Positions 35,136 through 44,974 of a stretch of DNA of 64,000 bases are shown one piece after another. The notes below the pieces were generated by a model. It saw nothing but the letters and a program-made list of their open reading frames with translations. It searched no databases and had not been told where the DNA came from. The translations under genes and the position numbers were made by a program. How positions within the stretch are numbered: position 1 is the first letter of the stretch; each line of letters opens with the position of its first letter. The stretch comes from Ascaphus truei (Eukaryota; Chordata; Amphibia; Anura; Ascaphidae), in contig CM071570.1 in assembly GCA_036426205.1 (NCBI GenBank), positions 4,787,872 to 4,851,871 of the forward strand. Reading direction: 5' to 3'.

Positions 35136-36055
35136 CTCACATCGTTGTGGAGGAATTTTGGCCCACTCTTCTTTAAAACGTTGCTTCAGTTCATTGAGTT
35201 TTGTGGGCATTTGTTTATGCACAGCTCTCGTAAGGTCCAGCCACAGAATTTCAATCAGGTTGAGGTCTGGACTTTGACTGGACCATTGCAACACCTTGAT
35301 TCTTTTCTTTTTCAGCCATTCTGTTTTAGATTTGCTGTTGTGCTTGGGATCATTGTCCTGTTGCATGATCCGATTTCGGCCAAGCTTTAGCTGTCGGACA
35401 GATGGCCTCACCTTTGACTCTAGAATACTTTGGTATACAGAGGAGTTCATGGTCAACTCAATGACTGCAAGGTTCCCACGTCCTCTGGTTGCAAAAACAA
35501 GCCAAAATCATCACCCCTCCACCACCGTGCTGGACAGTTGGTATGAGGTGTTTGTGCTCATATGCTGTGTTTGGTTTTCGCCACATGTGGCGCTGTGAAT
35601 TATGGCCAAACATCTCCACTTTGGTCTCGTCTGTCCAAAGGACATTGTTCCAGAAGTCTTCTGCTTTGTTCAGATGCAACTTTGCAAACCTAAGCCGTGC
35701 AACCCTTCCAAACAAACATACTTGTTCAGTCTTTTTCTAATTGTACTGTCATGAACTTTAACATGTAACATGCTAACTGAGGCCTGTAGAGTCTGAGATG
35801 TAACTCTTGGGTTTTTTGCAATTTCTCTGAGAATTGCACGGTATGACCTTGGGGTGAATTTGCAGGGACATCTACTCCTGGGAAGATTGGCAACTGTCTT
35901 GAATATTTTCCATTGAAATTCCATTGAATAATCTTTCTCACTGTAGAATGATGGACTTTAAATTGTTTGGAAATGGCCTTATAACCCTTCCCAGATTGAT
36001 GGACAGCAACAATTGCTTCTCTAAGATCATCGCTGATGTCTTTCCTCCTTAGCAT
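35136..36055 (-). pseudogene. Tc1-like transposase (Tc1-B), frameshifted
   Basis: Three consecutive frames on the minus strand together cover almost the full family length. The N-terminal frame (36,055-35,726; start chosen at MLRRKDISDDLRE) holds the paired-like helix-turn-helix. The middle frame (35,715-35,458) holds the first catalytic aspartate in WTDETKVEMFGHN. The C-terminal frame (35,456-35,136) holds the second aspartate in QQDNDPKHNSK and the glutamate in SPDLNLIEILW, spaced as in DD34E enzymes. The three frames differ, so at least two frameshifts disable it, and the last codons are separated by the 12.4-kb insertion. The enzyme excises and reinserts the element at TA sites. This is the best-preserved Tc1 copy here. 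Confidence 0.9.
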
Positions 36056-36207
36056 TGTGTTTACACACACCTGAATGCTCCAGACCAGAAAACTGCAAAA
36101 ACTTCGGCTTTTATAGAGGTGGTCACACATGCTGATGATCAATTAATCAAGGGCATTTGATGATCAGCACCTGTCTGCTACTTAGCATCTTAATTCCTAT
36201 GGAAGCA

Positions 36208-37312
36208 ATAATAACAGAGTTGATCCCAGAAGAATCAAAAAATGTTCCCTCTATTATTAGCATTCTACAGTATGTTGGAGTTCAATAGGCGGACTACAGT
36301 GGTCCAACAGATAATTACTGTGATTAGGTCTATTTACCTATAGAAACCGGGAAGATCAGGAAAAAATAATAAAGTTTTATTCAAATATTGGTTAAAAACA
36401 CATATATAACATTCACACATTAAAATATCCCCATAATGAAGTTTCTAAACATGCAATCTATAAAGGTAAGTATCCTTTTCCTTACATAGGTTCAGATTGC
36501 TGTCAAAGCGTCTATTTTAAATTGATCCGAATATCATACAAGTCATCAGAATAGTAATAGCATAATACGGCTATAAACAATGAAGATTAATCTCAGAATA
36601 GGACCAATCTAATCCATCAATACAGATTGTATGTCAACATTTTTAGGTACTGTCCTCCCTGTAACGCATGTATAAGTATACTGGTAAATAGCAGTAATAT
36701 CTCAGTATAGTATCACCTATAAGTACCAGATGTATGTACTAGATATCTGCTCTTAATGCATAAAGTACTCCTGTATTATAACCATAAATATGTCTGCATG
36801 TTTCGTAATATAGTAAGTCTTTGGTGGAAAAATGGTTCTAATAATACCATCTCATAAGTTGGAACAACCACCGTTACTAAATGCATATGTATACATGCTA
36901 CAGGGTGGATTCCCTATTTGGATCTTATCAATATTCTGACACAAGGAAAACAGAGCACAACCGTCACAAACAGTGATAGATAGACCAGAGCGGGTCAATG
37001 GTAACACGGAGGGCTCTGTCACTGATACAAGCCTGACTGTAGAGGTGTCTATCTGCTGTCTGAATAGAAAGACGCCATCACTTCTGATGACGTCACGAAT
37101 GACGTCACACGTCCCGACGATCGTTTCGCGTGGGCTACATGCTTCTACAGGGGGAGGAGTCTATTCCCTGACCTGGCCGGTAGGTATTTATACTCTTTTA
37201 CATATCATGGAGGCAGAGTCTATGCCCGTGATCCAATCGGGTTCATAGTATACAGTAATTTACTCCAATATCGTGTGTCATTGGATATCATATATCTGCG
37301 TTGCAAGAGCTG
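36208..37312 (-). mobile_element. 1.1-kb hammerhead-bearing repeat inserted in Tc1-B leader
   Basis: Bounded by TATGGAAGCA at 36,198-36,207 and 37,313-37,322, a 10-bp target duplication. The interior has no coding sequence; the right part contains GATGACGTCAC and GACGTCACAC words and the hammerhead-like motif. Removing it restores Tc1 sequence. Confidence 0.8.
37113..37151 (-). ncRNA. Hammerhead-ribozyme-like motif 7
   Basis: Minus strand: core CTGTAGAA, hairpin GCATG/CACGC with one mismatch, GAAAC, 8-nt palindrome ACGATCGT, then C. Confidence 0.45.
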
Positions 37313-37540
37313 TATGGAAGCAGTAAGGGTGTACTTAGTTTTTCACACACAGCTTCTCCATTTTGGCTTTATTTTTGTTAAATAAATCATGACACAGTGT
37401 AATATGTCATGTGTTGTTGTTCCTCTGAGGTTGTATTTACCTATTTTTTAGACCTGCTAAGGAACAGATGAATGTTATTATGCCCTGATATGTAAAACCA
37501 TGGAATTCAAAGAGGGTGTACTATCTTTTTCACATGACTG

Positions 37541-38386
37541 TTGTCCCCCAGACCTCAGCCCCACTTCCTCCTGCCTCGGCGCTTCGTCCTCCTGCTGCTG
37601 CCGGCAGCAGGGGGGAGGGGATGTGGCCAAGTGAATGTCCTCAGCCCCGCTGCCTCCCGCCTCGGCGCTTCCTCCTCCTGCTGCTGTGGGGGGTGCCGGG
37701 CGCCGAGCCAGCTGGGGAGCAAGGCCGGCGGATACATACATTATGTCACAATACATATGCTCCCACTCCCTTCACCCCCCACTCCCCCTCCACCTGCCCC
37801 AATTCCCCTCCACCCTCCACTCCTCTTCCGACCGCCCGCCCCTGCCTTTCACCATCCTGCCACCCGCACTCCCGCCGCCCTCCTGCCTCTGCCTCTGCCC
37901 ACACTCCCGCCTCACAACCACCCGCCGCCCTCACACCCCTCCACACCAAAATCACTCACCAGCCATCCCCTGCACTCACCAGACACCCGCCTCACACCCT
38001 AGCGGGACCCCCACCCTCAGCCAGCACTCACTTACCTGACATTTTTACATCCCTTACTGTTGCGGCCCCTTTTATTCTCCTACATCCCCGAATTTTTTCG
38101 GGGATTTTTTCAGAATGTCACGCACTTTACCGTGTTCATGACGCATTCATGGCGAGACAGCGCTAATACAATGAACTAGGAAAACCGCCCGTGGTGCCTA
38201 AAAATACTGGAACATGCCGCATCAAACACTGCATCTGCCCGCGGTTTTAAAAGTCGCACGGAAACGTCCGCACGAGGCTAAAGGCGGCCGCCACTGTATG
38301 TCACCAAAATATACATTGTACTGTGGTGTGTTTACAATAAAATAAAAAAATAATAGGTTATAACATTTATCTATTTTAGTAAAAGA
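37541..38386. other. CpG- and CT-rich DNA, partly duplicated; Harbinger left flank
   Basis: 37,545-37,730 contains two related blocks, each with GCCTCGGCGCTTC and CCTCCTGCTGCTG. The long proline-rich frames over 37,516-38,166 follow from composition. 38,040-38,310 is CpG-rich and may be the 5' flank or terminal region of the Harbinger element that starts here; no terminal inverted repeat was found. Confidence 0.4.
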
Positions 38387-38613
38387 AAATAGATTCAAGC
38401 AAAATAGAACAGATGATCGAAGAAGTCTCATCGAGAGAGGCACTATGGAACCAGCGGTCAAGATGGTACCATGATCGCATTTTGAATGACTAACTGTGGA
38501 AGGAGATAGCCAAGACTTTGGATATTACACGTACGTCATTGAAATCTCACATATGTTTCTTGATAACATACATTATATAAATAGTATACCTTTTGCTTCA
38601 TTCATTGTAACAT

Positions 38614-38648
38614 CGCCGGAAGAAGAGTTCAGTGTATCTCGAAAGCTC
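38614..38648 (+). ncRNA. Hammerhead-ribozyme-like motif 8
   Basis: Core CGGAAGAA, short hairpin with GAG/CTC, GAAA, palindrome AGCT, then C. It lies in the intron of the MADF gene, within a repeat ending GCCACAGAACGGTATCATC. The same repeat occurs inverted at 44,975-45,115. Confidence 0.35.
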
Positions 38649-38699
38649 GCACAAATAAAAGCATTTTGTTAGCCACAGAACGGTATCATCTATTTATTT

Positions 38700-38705
38700 T
38701 TTGAT

Positions 38706-38760
<55 letters not shown>

Positions 38761-38780
38761 ATATATATATATATGCGTGT
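38700..38780. repeat. (TA)n(TG)n(TA)n microsatellite
   Basis: Alternating purine-pyrimidine run in the MADF gene intron, at the end of the hammerhead-bearing repeat. Confidence 0.95.
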
Positions 38781-39518
38781 GTGTATATACACATTTAAAA
38801 ATACTCTCTGTAATCCAGATTTATCCACACACCCTTTAGAGCCAGATGTTCTATGCAGTGTCTGCATGGCCTACCTAGTCGATGTTGTTGTAGTTGTCTT
38901 TTGTATAACCCCATATAGTGTGAATACATTCATGGGGGTAAATAAATTAATTCAAAACGTTATATATGTTCTATTTTCTTTCTTTGCTTTTGTTTTATTA
39001 TAGCTGCCGGTTTAAAAAAAAAATGGAAAAACCTGCGAGAAGCTTTCAGAAGGGAGCTCAGGAAAGAAAACTCTCCACGTTTGGGGGACCCAGGACCAAG
39101 CACCATGGAACCAACATCAACATGGCTGTACTTCCAAAATATGCTCTTTTTAAGAGAGCAAATGGTTCCGGCACAAACTGAGTGCAACCTGGAGTCCCAA
39201 GAAAACAGCCACGATTCAACTGTTGTAGAATTGTCGTTTGTTGAAGAGGATCTAGAACAGGAGCGTGTGGAGTGCCCAGAAACCCCTGCAAAAAAAAAAG
39301 AAGACAATCAACGACCTGCGCAAATAAATGGTCGACAAGGAAGCGCAAAAAATATCCATAATGGACAAACCGATAAACCATGAGGAATATAATGAAGAGA
39401 TGGAGTACTACCGCACTTTCATCCAGTATCTAATGACATTGGATACAATACGAAAAATGCGCTACAGGAAAAGACTGCAGGATCTCATCATTGAGACGAT
39501 TAGGAATATCAATCACGC

Positions 39519-39551
39519 CTGATGAAGCACTGTATTGTGTGAAACGCGTTG
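39519..39551 (+). ncRNA. Hammerhead-ribozyme-like motif 9 (best core)
   Basis: Core CTGATGAA, hairpin GCAC/GTGT (loop TGTATT), GAAAC, palindrome ACGCGT, then T. The flanks CGC and GCG can pair as helix I. It overlaps the end of the MADF protein frame, so the repeat inserted at or just after the stop codon. Confidence 0.55.
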
Positions 39552-39559
39552 CGGAGTTC

Positions 39560-40640
39560 ACACAGTGCTATTGGTATTCAGATATTTGGCAGAACAAGCT
39601 CCAGCTCTCCCACAAGCAGTTAGAGACTTTTTTCTTTGCTCGAGTGAGATTTATGGTGGAGGACCGGCGATAGTGGTGGGCTTCTAAACACGGGTCCTGC
39701 GAGAAGCCGCAAACCCGGAAGTAACAACAACGTGGTGCCGAGCAAGCCAGCCCCAGCGCACGGGACTGACCTGTGAGCCTCAGCACCTACCCCCTGCGCC
39801 TAAGAAGCCATCTGAACTGATACCTAAGCACTGATCTACTGGACTTATATATTCCTATATGTAAGTTTTTACTTGTTATTTTATTTCTTTGTTTTACATA
39901 AATCTTGACCCTTGGTGCACTTCTGTGTTTATTTTTTCATTGACATCTGACGTTTGGAGCCTTTCCACGACGGTACTGGTGGATGAAGGGTGCCTTCACA
40001 TCATACCAGCAGCAAGAGGGAAGAGATGATCTACTTCAAGATCCTTTTAGGAAGCAAGAACGCGGTTTGATTTTATCATCCCTGTAGTACATTTAGCATT
40101 ATATGCTGCGTTTTTTCACATGTTTACAGTTATATTTATATGTTTGTACTGTTTATTTTTTACACAGTTTTGCGTTGCACTTTAAAATAAAATGTATATT
40201 CTGTTTAAGAACATTGTACTGTTTTGTTGTTCAATGTATATGTTCTTTTTATATAGAAACTTCAGGGACATAGGATGTGGCCACATGGCAGGCACAGACA
40301 CCAACACACACACAAACAAGCAGAGTGACCGAATTGCACTCAATCGTCACTACGCTACACACACATAAAAACAGGACACAATATGTTTGTGATAAAGATG
40401 AGCATAGCCAACGGTCACCTGCAAATAACCTCAAATTTTGGATGGCTGTAGAATGTGAACACTTTGTCTGTCAGATAACTACTGTGTGTTTCAAAGGGCA
40501 AACAAGTTAAAAAAAATTCACACACAACTGGTAAACGTTCACCACACATTTATTTTAAAATTATTATACACATATTCAACATTTTTACACATGTTTAAAT
40601 ATATCAACTATTGATGGATACTAGTTTAAACCAACTGTTG
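39560..40640. other. Region between convergent Harbinger genes
   Basis: Non-coding. CpG-containing repeat DNA to about 39,850, then AT-rich with several AATAAA-type signals (for example 40,187) that could end the MADF transcript. Confidence 0.4.
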
Positions 40641-41343
40641 CTTTTTACCGATTGATATGTGATAAAACAACAACGCTACAGTACATGTCATTTTGCCATG
40701 GCACTGCTCCCTCTTCATTTAAGTAGTCGCTAAAAGAATCCCTTTCAAATTTGGCCATTCTACCTTGGACACTGTTGGCTTTATGCCTGGGTAGAGAAAC
40801 ACAACGTACATGTTCACGATCAGCCATGGGCATATCATTTGACCCTTCCAAATCTAGATAACATTATGTAGGATGGTCACACATTTAACGATACGTTTGG
40901 CATGTGGCACCGATGTCTCTATTGCTTTCAGCAGTATCCGCCACTTTGCCGACATTATGCCAAATGCCCACTCCACACAGCGTCGTGCCCGGAAAGTCTG
41001 TAATTAAATATTTCGGACTCTCTAGTTAGTGTTCTCCTTGCATACGTCTTCATCAGGTACTTCAACAAAGGGTATGCCTCATCCACCAAGAGCACATGTT
41101 ACAATTTCTCACGCACACTTAATGGCAAAGTTTTGGGGCCAGGGAAGAAATGATTTTGTTCCTCAATTAACTTGAACAGAGATAATGCTCTGAACACCCC
41201 ACCGTCACATTGCTTGACATATGCTCCCACATCGATTGCTATAAAGCGACATTTAGTGTCTGCAACAGCTTGAAGAAATATTGCGTGAAAATGTTTGTCA
41301 TTGAAAAACATGCTGCCAGATTTTGGTGGGGTTTTGTTCGGTA

Positions 41344-41991
41344 TGTGCTTGCCATCAATACATCCCACGCAATTTGGAAAGTTCCATTGAAGTTCAAATT
41401 CACTTGCCACCTTTTCTAAATTTTCCACAGTTGGGAAGGGCATATGCTTTGCTTGCAAACAACGGAAGATAGCAGCACATGTCTCATGAACTATTGCTTC
41501 AACAGTTGTTGTTCCCATCATGAAGGAGAAAGCCAACGCACGAAAAGATGTTCCAGTAGAAAGAAATCTATATGGGAACAGACAAATAAAAATGACGTGT
41601 ATAAAAAAATTATTTTTAAATGAACATATGTACACAACGCTTGATATACATATATACATACATATATACATATATACATACATACATACATACATCTGAT
41701 GAAGTCTCGTTCGAGAGGAAACGCGTAGAGATTGCTGTGGAGCCTACTGTCCAGTTTGTATATTTTATACTGACACTCATCTGCATATATTGCACTTTTG
41801 CTGCGTTGCTAGCATTTTGCTACCAGCCATTCAGACATTCAAGTTCCTGTTTACACTGTGAACTCTCTCCGGCTGAAACCTCGCTGACGTCATTGAGCTT
41901 ACGCGAGATTTGATTCAGTGTATGCTCTGTGTAGCGCCGGAGCAAGGGGAAGGCGGCGTCCCTTGTGGCTTTCGGTCCCTGCTGGGACATA
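41344..41991. repeat. 650-bp direct repeat, left copy
   Basis: From TGTGCTTGCCATC to GCTGGGACATA; includes the start of transposase exon 2, the acceptor, a (TACA)n run and hammerhead-like motif 10. Nearly identical to 43,257-43,916, the second copy having a longer (TACA)n array. Confidence 0.9.
41696..41727 (+). ncRNA. Hammerhead-ribozyme-like motif 10
   Basis: Core CTGATGAA, hairpin GTCTC/GAGAG (closing pair lost; the other copy has a perfect GTCTC/GAGAC), GAAAC, palindrome ACGCGT, then A. Confidence 0.5.
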
Positions 41992-42437
41992 CTGCACCGA
42001 CACACTTTATTCGAGCAAATGCCCGATTTGTACCTGGCAGATACCTGGAATCCGCCGCTGCTCACCTCTTGCATGCTGCGTTGCGTTTGCCTTCCCAGCC
42101 ACGGTTCATGCCTGGCTGACGGGGGATCTGATCTGTTAAATGATAACCAGAAGAATTTACTAGGCGGCAATGTTTCGTTTGTCCACCAGATGGCATAAAC
42201 TCATGACTTAAGTAATGTGTGGACTTTGCAAGTTGTTTCGTTTACTGTACCAAAAAAGATACTTTATCCCAGTACAGTATGCTACAGTATTGTAACTTGT
42301 CCTTGAGACTGAAGGAAGAGTTGCAAAAAATGTATCAATTTAGGCTTTACATACAGTACTGTTCTGTATTACAGTAAATAAAGACAAAGATCATTTTCGC
42401 TTACACTACAGTATTCTACAGAGACACGAGTGTTCAA

Positions 42438-43013
42438 GTGGAGCCCACTTTCCAAAAACCTGACAGAAGTTATGCTTATTTGATATGGGCCGCTATTAAT
42501 GCAACAGAGGATAAGATGGCAACAGTTGTTCAAATTTATCAGTATTTTATCGAAAATTATGACTTTTACAGATTTTCGCCAATTCCTCATTTGTGGAAGC
42601 GCGCAATAAGGAAAAGGTTATGTAGTGACCCCTGTTTTCACCGTATTGAGCCCCAATTTGTTGGAGGGTATTGGTGTGTGGCACCGGGTTTTTCCCGTAT
42701 CTATGATAATGGAGGCGGCAAAAGGCGAAGGGTCGTGTTAAAACGAAATAAGAAGCGACAGTCCCTGCCAAGCAATGCGCCAGAACCAGAACCAGAACCA
42801 GCAGCAGCACCAGCTTATCAGGATGCCCTCGCCATCGGTGACAACCCTGAGATGGATTTCGCAGCCAGTTTTGATGAAGCTTGCATGTACCTAAGCGATT
42901 TCCCGCTGACTACAGGTGGGCTAGTCCCTCTGCAAACTATCGACGTGGGTGATGATGAAAGCTGGACTGGAAGTGGGCCGGCGCCGGCGCAAGCTGAATG
43001 GGAAATTCAGTAA
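42438..43013 (+). CDS. Forkhead-domain protein, 191 codons, intact frame
   Basis: The frame encodes a divergent winged-helix forkhead domain at about residues 7-100: KPDRSYAYLIWAAIN (helix 1), VVQIYQYFIENYDFYR (helix 2 and strand), HLWKRAIRKRLCSDPCFHRI in place of the usual recognition helix W-NSIRHNLSLN-CF, and a wing with GGYWCVAPGF and DNGGGKRRR. A basic patch (about 93-110), a Pro-Glu repeat (about 115-125) and an acidic tail follow. Forkhead proteins bind DNA in the nucleus and regulate transcription. The listed start is GTG; the frame is open to 42,378 with no ATG, so an upstream exon joined at an acceptor such as CTACAG (42,406 or 42,417) is likely. Downstream, a 94-bp GT-AG intron (43,023-43,116) and AATAAA signals (43,211-43,228) look like a real 3' end. 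It runs antisense within the Harbinger transposase intron. I cannot assign a Fox class. Confidence 0.75.
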   Translation: MEPTFQKPDRSYAYLIWAAINATEDKMATVVQIYQYFIENYDFYRFSPIPHLWKRAIRKRLCSDPCFHRIEPQFVGGYWCVAPGFSRIYDNGGGKRRRVVLKRNKKRQSLPSNAPEPEPEPAAAPAYQDALAIGDNPEMDFAASFDEACMYLSDFPLTTGGLVPLQTIDVGDDESWTGSGPAPAQAEWEIQ

Positions 43014-43022
43014 TACAGTATG

Positions 43023-43116
43023 GTGAGTACTATTATTTTGGTGGGGCTGGCTGGGTACTTCTTTAGGGGGCTGACCATTACTGTACATTAAAACTTTTCA
43101 TTTTGTTTTTCCTCAG
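43023..43116 (+). other. Candidate intron in the forkhead gene 3' end
   Basis: Starts GTGAGTAC and ends TTTTTCCTCAG, with a pyrimidine tract. It lies 9 bp after the stop codon; an intron so close to the stop would be in the 3' untranslated region. Confidence 0.5.
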
Positions 43117-43256
43117 AAAAGAAAACGGCTAATGGGGGGATTTCGATGGATAATATTGTGCTGTACAGTACAGTATGCTGATGTTTTCCAGCCGAACAGT
43201 ATACTGTGTAATAAACCCGAATAAATAAAACTATGCATTTATTCTACAGTACATGT

Positions 43257-43916
43257 TGTGCTTGCCATCAATACATCCCACGCAATTTGGAAAGTTCCAT
43301 TGATGTTCAAATTCACTTGCCACCTTTTCTAAATTTTCCACAGTTGGGAAGGGCATATGCTTTGCTTGCAAACAACAGAAGATAGCAGCACATGTCTCAT
43401 GAACTATTGCTTCAACAGTTGTTGTTCCCATCTTGAAGGAGAAAGCCAACGCACGAAAAGATGTTCCAGTAGAAAGAAATCTATATGGGAATAGACAAAT
43501 AAAAATGACGTGTATAAAAAATTTATTTTTAAATGAACATATGTACACAACGCTTGATATACATATATACATACATATATACATACATACATACATACAT
43601 ACATACATACATACATACATCTGATGAAGTCTCGTTCGAGACGAAACGTGTAGAGATTGCTGTGGAGCCTACTGTCCAGTTTGTATATTTTATACTGACA
43701 CTCATCTGCATATATTGCACTTTTGCTGCGTTGCTAGCATTTTGCTACCAGCCATTCAGACATTCAAGTTCCTGTTTACACTGTGAACTCTCTCCGGCTG
43801 AAACCTCGCTGACGTCATTGAGCTCACGCGAGATTTGATTCAGTGTATGCTCTGTGTAGCGCCGGAGCAAGGGGAAGGCGGCGTCCCTCGTGGCTTTCGG
43901 TCCCTGCTGGGACATA
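43257..43916. repeat. 650-bp direct repeat, right copy
   Basis: Copy of 41,344-41,991. The transposase exon part here is open but stops at the junction with forkhead-side sequence. Together the two copies bracket 42.0-43.25 kb. Confidence 0.9.
43621..43652 (+). ncRNA. Hammerhead-ribozyme-like motif 11
   Basis: Core CTGATGAA, perfect 5-bp hairpin GTCTC/GAGAC with loop GTTC, GAAAC, near-palindrome ACGTGT, then A. Confidence 0.55.
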
Positions 43917-44176
43917 GAGGGTCTAATGTGGCAAGACACACCGCGGACATCACACCGAAGTCCTCCTCTTTGGGTTCCTGCGTCTGAACGGGCTGAGTTG
44001 TACTCAAAAATGCATTTTATTCAGCTCTGTTTGTGAGTGTGTATTTTTATCCCTTATTCCATAAATTTATTGTTATACAATTTTACGCTATGAGTGCGCC
44101 TGTTTTTTCTGTGTTTTTGTAAACATACATACATACTGTATACACACACACAAACACACATATATATATATATATA

Positions 44177-44272
44177 GTGGCTCAGTTAGTAAAGACACTG
44201 ACTGGCACTAAGTTTGAAGAACTGTCCTGTAAAGCGCTACGTAAAACTAGCAGCGGTATGCAAGAACATATA
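44177..44272 (+). mobile_element. tRNA-headed SINE, internally deleted
   Basis: GTGGCTCAGTTAGTAAAG resembles a tRNA A-box region (TGGCNNAGTNGG) and CTGTAAAGCGCTACG with CAGCGGTATGCAAGAAC resembles the 3' tail of LINE-dependent SINEs. The B box and body expected between them are missing, so this copy is truncated internally. It is flanked by (TA)n on the left and (AC)n/(TA)n on the right. Confidence 0.55.
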
Positions 44273-44273
44273 A

Positions 44274-44309
<36 letters not shown>

Positions 44310-44328
44310 TATATATACATATATATAT
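44273..44328. repeat. (AC)n(TA)n microsatellite
   Basis: Simple repeat linking the SINE to the palindrome. Confidence 0.95.
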
Positions 44329-44429
44329 AGCAACTGTAAATATTACTGTATTCTCATTTGCATGTCTTAGACAGGGTTGCAGACCTGTCTAAGACATGCA
44401 AATGAGAATACAGTAATATTTACAGTTGC

Positions 44430-44430
<1 letters not shown>
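44329..44430. repeat. Perfect palindrome, 47-bp arms, 8-nt loop
   Basis: The left arm 44,329-44,375 (begins AGCAACTGTAAATATTACTG) and the right arm 44,384-44,430 are exact reverse complements around the loop GTTGCAGA. There is no mismatch over 47 bp. It is either a very young fold-back element or a locus that makes a long hairpin RNA. Confidence 0.95.

Positions 44431-44476
<46 letters not shown>
44431..44476. repeat. (AG)n microsatellite
   Basis: About 23 AG units directly against the right palindrome arm. Confidence 0.95.
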
Positions 44477-44479
<3 letters not shown>

Positions 44480-44974
44480 AATTAAAAACCGTGCTTCTAA
44501 TCAATAATACGGATAAAGACACACTTTAAAATAAATTATGTACGAATAAATAGGTACATACACAAAATCATGAAAATATATGTGTACACACATGTGCATA
44601 TATATTTTTGGGGGTAAAAACATACCTCAAAGTAACCATCAGTCTCTGTTCGGCACAAATTATGTCGCAAAAGTTTGTCTGGACAGGGGTAATCTTGTGC
44701 TCTATATTTCTCAAAATATAGTCAAATGTTGAAATGGACATTCTCATGTATTCACGGAATTTATCCTCATGCAAACGAAGCAGGGGATATAAGCTGGCAA
44801 ATTCTCCAAGAAGTATGCGCTTACGATTAATTTCATGGACACTATTGGTCCTTGCACCCAATAGGTCTGATTTTAAAAATATGTTATCCATGAACAACAG
44901 CATGCATAGCTGCTTCTTGGTCTTTCTTGACAATGGCATTTTATATATATATTATATATATATATATACATGTA

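Larger units (their letters stand above)
35136..37540 (-). mobile_element. Tc1-B, main portion
   Basis: Contains most of the transposase (35,136-36,055), the 5' leader (36,056-36,207 and 37,323 onward) and the right inverted repeat ending CACATGACTG at 37,540. The flanking dinucleotide is TT instead of TA. The leader is interrupted by a 1.1-kb insertion with the 10-bp duplication TATGGAAGCA. Confidence 0.9.
38387..39522 (+). pseudogene. Harbinger-associated MADF/BESS DNA-binding protein, two exons
   Basis: Exon 1 (38,387-38,530) translates to the first half of a MADF domain (IEQMIEEVSSREALWNQ, then WKEIAKTLDI) with one in-frame TAA between them. A GTACGT donor follows at 38,531. Exon 2 starts after TTATTATAG (39,003) and completes the MADF domain (KKKWKNLREAFRRELRK), then an acidic linker and a C-terminal BESS-like helix (FIQYLMTLDTIRKMRYRKRL, in a shifted frame at about 39,410-39,475) used for protein contacts. 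Such proteins are the second gene of many animal Harbinger elements and bind element DNA and deliver the transposase. The gene converges with the transposase at 40.6-44.9 kb. The stop, a shift in the poly-A of the linker (39,290-39,300) and an intronic repeat insertion indicate decay. Confidence 0.75.
40645..44939 (-). pseudogene. PIF/Harbinger DDE transposase, two exons, interrupted
   Basis: Exon 1 (44,939-44,625) encodes the N-terminal part with EINRKRILLGEFASLYP and STFDYILRNIEHKI, then a GTATGT donor. The next exon begins after CCCATATAG (about 41,562) with FLSTGTSFRALAFS and contains the catalytic region: NFPNCVGCIDGKH (first Asp), the FNDKHFHAI block, DVGAYVKQCDGGVF (second Asp), and, after a stop and frameshift near 41,095-40,995, DEAYPLLKYLM, a CVEWAFGIMSAKWRIL segment (expected to hold the third acidic residue) and the C-terminal EEGAVPWQN (about 40,690). 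The intron is unusually long (3 kb) because it has received a forkhead-domain frame and a duplicated 650-bp block containing a second partial copy of exon 2. Stop codons and frameshifts make it inactive. Confidence 0.85.

Noticed and set aside
37516..38166. 216-codon proline-rich plus-strand frame
   Set aside because: C-rich composition with overlapping frames open in all three registers; no recognisable domain or splice context.
42438..42440. GTG as the true start codon of the forkhead gene
   Set aside because: GTG starts are not expected in a vertebrate nuclear gene, and the frame is open upstream to 42,378; an upstream exon is more likely.
44177..44272. A genuine tRNA gene
   Set aside because: An A-box-like word is present but no B box, anticodon stem or acceptor stem can be formed; the tail is SINE-like.
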